10,124 nucleotides of DNA, from contig JAKIUO010000107.1 in assembly GCA_021647535.1 (NCBI GenBank), forward strand, positions 1 to 10,124. The letters run 5' to 3'. The notes under the pieces are model-generated. The model was not told the DNA's origin and ran no database searches. It saw only the letters and a program-made list of their open reading frames with translations. Shown here in pieces: positions 6,085 to 10,124 of the stretch; within the stretch, counting starts at the first letter, position 1; every line of letters starts with the position of its first letter. The translations under genes were made by a program, and so were the position numbers. The DNA is from Hyphomicrobiaceae bacterium. GTDB taxonomy: Bacteria > Pseudomonadota > Alphaproteobacteria > Rhizobiales > JAKIUO01.

Positions 6085-6136
6085 GTTCCCGTCTCGTCGC
6101 ATTTTCTGGCGATCACACTGTCTGGTTCTTTTGTCG

Positions 6137-6586
6137 TTAGCTCTGCATCTGCCAGACGCGTTTTTTATTGCGACAGGCGATTGTTTCCATATGTTTGAGG
6201 GTGGTGCCAAGGACCAGTGAAACGGAAATCTTGCGGCAAATGCTGCCATTGACATGACGCCAGGAGCTCAGCGGTGTGATCAGGGCGCGCAACTGACGCT
6301 TGGGGCGGCTCCAGATGAAGGTCTGGCCATCTCCAACACGGCTCAGGGCAATCTGCATGGCATAAAGGGTGGCATATTCATCAGCAGGGCGCAGCTTTGA
6401 ACGCAGCTGCATGAAACGTGTGGAATGTTGTCGAGCCACTTTGGACCAGTTCATCTTGATCTTTGCAGCCTCCACTTGGGGAGACTGCAAGCCGGTTTGT
6501 GCATAGGCGTTGGTGGACAAAAAGGACACCATGGCCAAGGCTACCAGGACGAAGAACAAACTAATTCCGCGTGTTTCATTATGCAT
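6137..6586 (-). CDS. Exported protein with 17-kDa surface antigen-like C-terminal module
   Basis: A 149-residue protein with a clear Sec signal peptide (hydrophobic core F-F-V-L-V-A-L-A-M-V, likely cleavage after A-Y-A at residue 29). There is no lipobox cysteine, so it is probably periplasmic or loosely envelope-bound. Residues about 78-149 resemble the C-terminal module of RT0821/Lpp0805-type and 17-kDa surface antigens: A-L-x-x-V-G-D-G-Q-T-F-I-W, then P, then G-S-I-C-R-K (C117), a beta-strand stretch, and A-C-R-N-K-K-R-V-W (C138). The two cysteines may form a disulfide. This kinship is judged by eye. The glycine-rich membrane hairpin typical of the full antigen is absent. AAAGG lies about 10 bases before the ATG. 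The gene is 87 bp upstream of def on the same strand and divergent from pdxH. Confidence 0.72.
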   Translation of the reverse strand: MHNETRGISLFFVLVALAMVSFLSTNAYAQTGLQSPQVEAAKIKMNWSKVARQHSTRFMQLRSKLRPADEYATLYAMQIALSRVGDGQTFIWSRPKRQLRALITPLSSWRHVNGSICRKISVSLVLGTTLKHMETIACRNKKRVWQMQS

Positions 6587-6621
6587 GACAACATACCTTT
6601 CTACTATTACAAATAATACTA

Positions 6622-6647
6622 ATCAGCCCTGCATAGACTGATCAGGG
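6622..6647. other. Interleaved dyads in the pdxH leader region
   Basis: ATCAG (6622-6626) pairs with CTGAT (6638-6642), and CCCTG (6627-6631) pairs with CAGGG (6643-6647). The order is that of a pseudoknot in RNA, or of two overlapping operator dyads in DNA. It lies in the 114-bp divergent gap between the exported-protein gene and pdxH. The stems are only 5 bp, so chance is quite possible. Confidence 0.2.
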
Positions 6648-6700
6648 ACAAGGCAGAGTGTCGCAGTTGGTGGTTAACAAATGATGAGTTGAGGGATGCT

Positions 6701-7342
6701 ATGAGCGAGAAAAAAAACAGTAATTTTGAAGGTACGCCGCAAGCACCTGATTTCTCAGGAGAACGCGAACCGCTGGACCTTTTTAAAAAATGGTTGGGTG
6801 AAGCACGTGAGGTCGAGATCAATGATCCAGAGGCCATGGCGCTGGCCAGCGTCGACCCGGAGGGCCTGCCAAATCTGCGTATGGTCCTGCTGAAAGAGGC
6901 GGATGAGCGCGGCTTTGTGTTTTATACAAATTTTGGCAGCGCCAAGGGGCAAGAGCTTCTCGCCAGTGGCAAGGCGGCGCTTAATTTTCACTGGAAGAGT
7001 TTGCGCCGGCAGGTGCGGTTGCGCGGGGCCGTTACGCGCGTGAGTGATGCGGAAGCCGATGAATATTATGCCTCACGGGCCAGAGGCAGCCGCATAGGAG
7101 CCTGGGCCTCAAAGCAAAGCCAGCCGCTGGAAAGCCGTTTTGCGTTGGAAAAAAGGGTGGCGAAATTTGCCGCCAGGCATGGTGTGGGCAAGGTGCCACG
7201 CCCGCAATGGTGGTCGGGCTTTCGTCTGGTGCCAAGCGAGATCGAATTTTGGCACGACCGGCCCTTTCGCCTGCATGACCGGTTGCTGTTCACCCGTAAA
7301 AGCGCCGGCGATCCATGGGACAAAACGGCGCTCTATCCGTGA
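6701..7342 (+). CDS. pdxH: Pyridoxamine 5'-phosphate oxidase
   Basis: This FMN enzyme oxidises pyridoxamine or pyridoxine 5'-phosphate to pyridoxal 5'-phosphate (PLP) with O2, the last step of vitamin B6 synthesis and salvage, in the cytoplasm. The 213-residue length is normal. Family motifs are N-L-R-M-V-L-L-K (58-65), G-F-V-F-Y-T-N-F-G-S-A-K-G (71-83) for FMN binding, N-F-H-W (95-98), R-x-x-R-G-S-R-I-G-A-W-A-S (126-137) and the C-terminal F-R-L-V-P-S-E-I-E-F-W, R-L-H-D-R (190-194), D-P-W-x-x-x-x-L-Y-P. I chose ATG 6701 over the in-frame TTG 6689 because GAGGG lies 5 bases before the ATG. The gene converges on moaD, with element B between them, and is apparently monocistronic. Confidence 0.97.
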   Translation: MSEKKNSNFEGTPQAPDFSGEREPLDLFKKWLGEAREVEINDPEAMALASVDPEGLPNLRMVLLKEADERGFVFYTNFGSAKGQELLASGKAALNFHWKSLRRQVRLRGAVTRVSDAEADEYYASRARGSRIGAWASKQSQPLESRFALEKRVAKFAARHGVGKVPRPQWWSGFRLVPSEIEFWHDRPFRLHDRLLFTRKSAGDPWDKTALYP

Positions 7343-7520
7343 TATGGTTTGTCTGCCCTGCTGGATGTGGGCAACAGCCCATAGGTGTAATACCAGAGCG
7401 CAAAATGATTGACAGGTGGTTGTCTCCATCGCCTACCGGGTTCTTCACCCGGGACCCAGAATGGCAATGAGTTGATATATTGGGAAAGTTCTCGTTTGCG
7501 GTATGGACCCCGGGTGAAGC
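7343..7520. other. Gene-free stretch after pdxH with hairpins and an 11-bp inverted repeat
   Basis: No gene is convincing here. TGGGC-AACA-GCCCA at 7368-7381 is a 5-bp hairpin just after the pdxH stop. It runs into CCCATAGGTGTAA (7378-7390), which closely resembles the left arm of element B (CCCATAGGCGCTAA, 7521-7534), as if it were a decayed arm. CTTCACCCGGG (7443-7453) and CCCGGGTGAAG (7509-7519) are exact reverse complements. The second of these directly abuts element B. Together they suggest repeated insertion or rearrangement of palindromic sequence at this site. Confidence 0.5.
7443..7519. repeat. 11-bp inverted repeat abutting element B
   Basis: CTTCACCCGGG at 7443-7453 is the exact reverse complement of CCCGGGTGAAG at 7509-7519, with 55 bp between. 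The left copy also forms CCGGG-TTCTTCA-CCCGG on its own. The interior shows no gene. Confidence 0.55.
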
Positions 7521-7580
7521 CCCATAGGCGCTAAGTTACGGACAAATTTGCTGCGCAATCGGGCTGCCGCCCAAACCCGC

Positions 7581-7615
7581 TTGGGAGGAAACCTCCCAAA
7601 CCCACCCTTTTTTTT
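7581..7615 (+). terminator. Terminator-like hairpin of element B, plus direction
   Basis: TTGGGAGG-AAA-CCTCCCAA (perfect 8-bp stem), then the 8-nt ACCCACCC, then eight Ts. It would end pdxH transcripts. The 8-nt gap between stem and T-run is unusual for an intrinsic terminator. Confidence 0.5.
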
Positions 7616-7628
7616 ATCATTTGATTGT

Positions 7629-7663
7629 AAAAAAAGCAGGGGTTCGGGGATGCTTTCCCCGAA
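7629..7663 (-). terminator. Terminator-like hairpin of element B, minus direction
   Basis: On the minus strand TTCGGGGA-AAGCA-TCCCCGAA is a perfect 8-bp stem followed by CCCCTGC and seven Ts. It would end moaD transcripts and mirrors the plus-direction unit. Confidence 0.5.
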
Positions 7664-7723
7664 TGGGTATGGGCGATAGCCCATTCGCGAAGCGAGCAGA
7701 TGCTAAACTTAGCGCCTATGGGA

Positions 7724-7981
7724 TTAGCCCCCTGTCACCGGTGGGAAGAAGGCGATTTCTTTTGCGCCTGCCAAAGGGCTGTCGGGGGTGGCATGTTGTT
7801 GATCAAGCGCGACGCGAATTGTTTTGCTGTTCGCAAAGGCTACGCTAAAATTGTCGCCGCGCCCTTGTTGCCAGAGGATCAAATCCTGCACGGTTTGCAG
7901 GTCGGGGGGCAAGACCAGCTTTTCCTCCCCCAGCCCGGCCTTTTCGCGCACCCAGGCAAAATACAGTAATTGCACTTCCAT
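7724..7981 (-). CDS. moaD: MoaD, small subunit of molybdopterin synthase
   Basis: MoaD is a ubiquitin-fold sulfur carrier. Its C-terminal glycine is adenylated by a MoeB-type enzyme and converted to a thiocarboxylate, which MoaE uses to build the dithiolene of molybdopterin. The 85-residue length is typical of MoaD and longer than ThiS. The N-terminal L-L-Y-F-A-W-V-R-E-K-A-G and the C-terminal E-I-A-F-F-P-P-V-T-G-G end in the required Gly-Gly (84-85). A strong AAAGGAGTT lies about 10 bases before the ATG. The usual neighbour moaE is not downstream: element B and then convergent pdxH follow directly. The gene therefore appears to be transcribed alone, divergent from the glycosyltransferase gene. 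Confidence 0.93.
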   Translation of the reverse strand: MEVQLLYFAWVREKAGLGEEKLVLPPDLQTVQDLILWQQGRGDNFSVAFANSKTIRVALDQQHATPDSPLAGAKEIAFFPPVTGG

Positions 7982-8009
7982 GGTTCAATAACTCCTTTGA
8001 CTGCAATAG

Positions 8010-8024
8010 AAATATCAGATATTT
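8010..8024. promoter_or_regulatory. 15-bp perfect palindrome between moaD and the glycosyltransferase gene
   Basis: AAATATC-A-GATATTT is an exact 7+1+7 dyad, 29 bp upstream of the moaD ATG and about 92 bp upstream of the divergent gene's start. Its position suits a repressor or activator of moaD. No matching known operator is claimed. TATACT at 8064-8069 is a possible -10 box for the plus-strand gene, without a good -35. Confidence 0.4.
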
Positions 8025-8116
8025 TTCGCTAAATCCAGAGATGGATTTTGTTGATGAACAGGCTATACTGTCGAGGGGGAAATACGTAACGGCTTCTGGC
8101 TGTATTGGGGGATTTT

Positions 8117-10087
8117 TTGGACCGAGACAATCGGAGCCCGGCGGGAGCAACCGGGCCGCGTGCAATTGAACAAGATGGTTCTTATGAGCCAGAGGCTTTT
8201 CTTTGGGGTGAGGTGGATCCGGCGCTGCTGGCCAAGGCGCGCCATCAGGCAAATAGTGCAGGTGTGCCGCTACGTCAGCTGCTTTTTTCGAACGATTTTA
8301 TTTCCAGGGAAAACTATATCAAGGCGTTGGCGAGCTTTCATGGATTGTCTTTTTTCAAGGAGGCGGCTGATCTTGAGGGATTTGAAATTGACGGGGGAGA
8401 CCTCACCAACAAGGCTTCTGCGAAAACGGGCAATAGCGGGCTGATTACGCTTGTTCGGGATGGCCAGGAAGTGGTTGTACTTGATATATTGTCTTATAGC
8501 GCTGAAGTTGAACAGCAGTTTTTTGCGGGTAATCGTGTCGCCGGAGACAGGCTGGCGCTCATCCCCCCGGCGCTGGCGCATTATTTACGCGAACGGATAA
8601 ATGAGCAGGCGCGACTTGAGCAGGCGGTCATGGGGCTGGAGCGCAGCCATCCCGGTTTTTGCGCCAAAGGCAAAAGCAACTATGTGCAAAAGCTGGTGCT
8701 GTTTTGTTTGCTGGCTCTGTTGGCCGGTGGGCTGGCCAGATCGCCAATTGGCGCGCTTTATGTGTTGGGGGCGGGGCTTAATCTGTTGTTTCTCTATGCC
8801 ATCTTGTTGCGCCTTTATGCTGTCATGACGCTGGGGGCAGATGTTGACAGCAGGACTGACGCGAATGACAGGGGGGGGCGCAGGGCAGATGAGGATTTGC
8901 CAGTCTATAGCCTGCTGGTTCCGTTGTTTCACGAGCACCGTGTTGTGGAGCCGTTGGTGCAAAGCCTTTTGGCTCTTGACTATCCTGTTGAGCGTCTTGA
9001 TATCAAACTGATCTTCGAGCACGGGGATGAGCAGACTTGGCAGGCGGCCAGGCAGGCCTTGCAGGCGCAGGGTTCACCGGGGTGTTTTGAGTTGCTGGTG
9101 GTGCCGCCGGGGGGACCACAGACCAAACCAAAGGCGCTCAATTATGCGCTGGCAACCGCCAGAGGGCGCTATGTGGTGGTTTATGATGCAGAAGACGAGC
9201 CCGAGCCTGACCAGTTGCGCAAGGCGGTTCAGGTTTTTGCCAGAGCTGGAGGAGACAGGACTGGGGAGGGTGCCGGGGGGATAGTGAAGCCTCTGGCCTG
9301 TCTGCAGGCAAAATTAAACCATTATAATATAGACCAAAACTGGCTGGCGCGGCAGTTCACCCTTGAATATACGGCACTGTTTGACGGGCTTTTGCCAGCT
9401 CTGCAAAGACTGGAGCTGCCCATTTTGCTGGGGGGAACAAGTAATCATTTTCGCACGGATATTTTGCGCGAAATTGGTGCATGGGATGCCTATAATGTGA
9501 CGGAGGACGCAGATCTGGGCATCCGTCTGATGCGTTTTGGCTATCGTTGCGAGATGCTGTCTTCAACCACTTATGAAGAAGCTTGCTGCCAGCCGCGTGA
9601 CTGGGTGCGACAGCGCACGCGTTGGCTGAAAGGCTGGTTGCAGACCTGGCTGGTGCATATGCGCCGACCGGTCAGGCTGTTCAGGTCGTTGGGGGCGCGC
9701 GGTTTTGCCGGTTTTCAAATCATATTGGGAGCTCAGGTTCTGTCGCTGGTGGCTCACCCTTTGTTCATCGCGTTCATGACGTATGAAGCCTGGAGCGGAC
9801 ATTTGTTTGCGCGCTCTTACGGGGTGTTTGGCCATTTGTTCTGGGGGCTGGCGCTGGGCAATTTTATTCTGGGCTATGGGGTGGCCATCTGGCTTGGTTT
9901 TGCAACTTTACGCACGCGTGGTTTTTATCGTTTGATGCCGCAGCTTCTGGTGATGCCGCTCTATTGGCTGTTGATCAGCTTCGCGACGTTTCGCGCGCTG
10001 GTTCACTATATCAGCAAGCCGTTCCACTGGGAGAAAACCGAGCACGGGCTGAGTGAAAAGCGTCCACATCCACATAAACTGAACTGA
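8117..10087 (+). CDS. Membrane GT2 glycosyltransferase with MshEN/GspE-N-like N-terminal domain
   Basis: From TTG at 8117 the protein has 656 residues. Residues about 30-80 (V-D-P-A-L-L-A-K-A-R, then L-R-Q-L-L-F-S-N-D-F-I-S) look like the small helical domain at the N-terminus of type II secretion/MshE ATPases. Two membrane helices follow (about 192-240), then a cytosolic GT2 domain with L-V-P-L-F-H-E (267-273), D-A-E-D (357-360, metal/UDP site), T-E-D (462-464, catalytic base) and Q-R-T-R-W (499-503). Three or more C-terminal helices precede H-W-E-K-T-E-H-G. The D, TED and QxxRW set is that of processive cellulose/hyaluronan synthase-type enzymes, so it likely makes or exports a polysaccharide; sugar and product are unknown. 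TTG 8117 has GGGGGA 4 bases upstream; TTG 8105 would add four residues. No ATG fits. It stands alone, divergent from moaD. Confidence 0.92.
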   Translation: MDRDNRSPAGATGPRAIEQDGSYEPEAFLWGEVDPALLAKARHQANSAGVPLRQLLFSNDFISRENYIKALASFHGLSFFKEAADLEGFEIDGGDLTNKASAKTGNSGLITLVRDGQEVVVLDILSYSAEVEQQFFAGNRVAGDRLALIPPALAHYLRERINEQARLEQAVMGLERSHPGFCAKGKSNYVQKLVLFCLLALLAGGLARSPIGALYVLGAGLNLLFLYAILLRLYAVMTLGADVDSRTDANDRGGRRADEDLPVYSLLVPLFHEHRVVEPLVQSLLALDYPVERLDIKLIFEHGDEQTWQAARQALQAQGSPGCFELLVVPPGGPQTKPKALNYALATARGRYVVVYDAEDEPEPDQLRKAVQVFARAGGDRTGEGAGGIVKPLACLQAKLNHYNIDQNWLARQFTLEYTALFDGLLPALQRLELPILLGGTSNHFRTDILREIGAWDAYNVTEDADLGIRLMRFGYRCEMLSSTTYEEACCQPRDWVRQRTRWLKGWLQTWLVHMRRPVRLFRSLGARGFAGFQIILGAQVLSLVAHPLFIAFMTYEAWSGHLFARSYGVFGHLFWGLALGNFILGYGVAIWLGFATLRTRGFYRLMPQLLVMPLYWLLISFATFRALVHYISKPFHWEKTEHGLSEKRPHPHKLN

Positions 10088-10106
10088 GGGCGCTGTGCCG
10101 CAGCAG

Positions 10107-10124
10107 GGCAATTCAATTCTTACG
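10107..10124. repeat. Left end of a third palindromic element, cut by the window edge
   Basis: GGCAATTCAATTCT at 10107-10120 is identical to the first 14 bases of the reverse complement of element A's right arm (3997-3984) and 13/14 identical to its left arm. The next bases TTACG also occur at the same relative place in element B (7536-7540). It begins 20 bp after the glycosyltransferase stop, again 3' of a gene. Only 18 bases are visible. Confidence 0.55.

Larger units (their letters stand above)
7521..7722. repeat. Palindromic element B, ~202 bp, between convergent pdxH and moaD
   Basis: The outer arms CCCATAGGCGCTAAGTT (7521-7537) and AACTTAGCGCCTATGGG (7706-7722) are perfect 17-bp complements. 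Inside are imperfect arms around TTTGCTGCGCAATCGGGCTG and GGGCGATAGCCCATTCGCG. Then come a left hairpin (7581-7599), 8 Ts (7608-7615), an AT centre, 7 As (7629-7635), a right hairpin with an 8-bp stem (7643-7663) and ATGGGC-GATA-GCCCAT (7669-7684). The block 7576-7613 is 36/38 identical to element A. The right arm ends 1 bp before the moaD stop codon. The arms do not resemble those of element A, although architecture and core agree, so the pairing appears kept while sequence changes. Confidence 0.82.

Noticed and set aside
7700..7969. Plus-strand frame opposite moaD
   Set aside because: The minus-strand frame is MoaD with the terminal Gly-Gly and a strong Shine-Dalgarno; the plus frame is its complement.

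Overview
The window looks like a piece of an alphaproteobacterial chromosome, most likely from the Rhizobiales/Hyphomicrobiales side. The evidence is a DUF5330-type small protein next to sufE, a GT2 glycosyltransferase with an MshEN/GspE-N-like N-terminal domain, and a TTGACG -35 box. Base composition is moderate rather than high GC. No phage, insertion-sequence, CRISPR, rRNA or tRNA signature was seen. Organism assignment is inference from gene families.

Layout. Minus strand: the 5' 550 codons of a SulP-family anion permease (1-1650, running off the left edge), then sufE (1807-2235) and a DUF5330-like small exported or membrane-anchored protein (2318-2794). Plus strand: a DUF4202 protein (3028-3675). 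Minus strand: pyroglutamyl-peptidase I (4003-4701), an unrecognised exported Lys-rich protein (4759-5259), peptide deformylase (5525-6049) and an exported protein with a 17-kDa-surface-antigen-like C-terminus (6137-6586). Plus strand: pdxH (6701-7342). Minus strand: moaD (7724-7981). Plus strand: a large membrane GT2 glycosyltransferase (8117-10087). Most are stand-alone housekeeping genes. Several act in sulfur or cofactor chemistry (SulP, SufE, MoaD; PdxH makes PLP, which cysteine desulfurases use), but they are on different strands and I do not claim one pathway.

The most unusual content is non-coding. Two ~200-bp palindromic elements (3799-3997 and 7521-7722) each fill the gap between convergent genes. 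They share a 38-bp block that is 36/38 identical, with both differences in a hairpin loop. Each half of each element is a back-to-back terminator-like unit: stem, then a 7-8 nt C-rich spacer, then a T-run, with T-runs pointing outward on both strands. The outermost arms are strongly self-complementary within each element yet unrelated between the two. The first 14 bases of a third copy, matching the arm of the first, appear at the right edge (10107-10124), just after the glycosyltransferase stop. This suggests a dispersed family of bidirectional terminator / palindromic repeats.

Other regulatory points: def appears to be transcribed from a TTGACG-N17-TATCTG promoter whose start would fall on the A of its ATG, giving a leaderless mRNA. 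Perfect dyads lie in the divergent promoter regions of moaD/GT2 and DUF5330/DUF4202, and upstream of sulP. A hairpin covers the pcp start codon.
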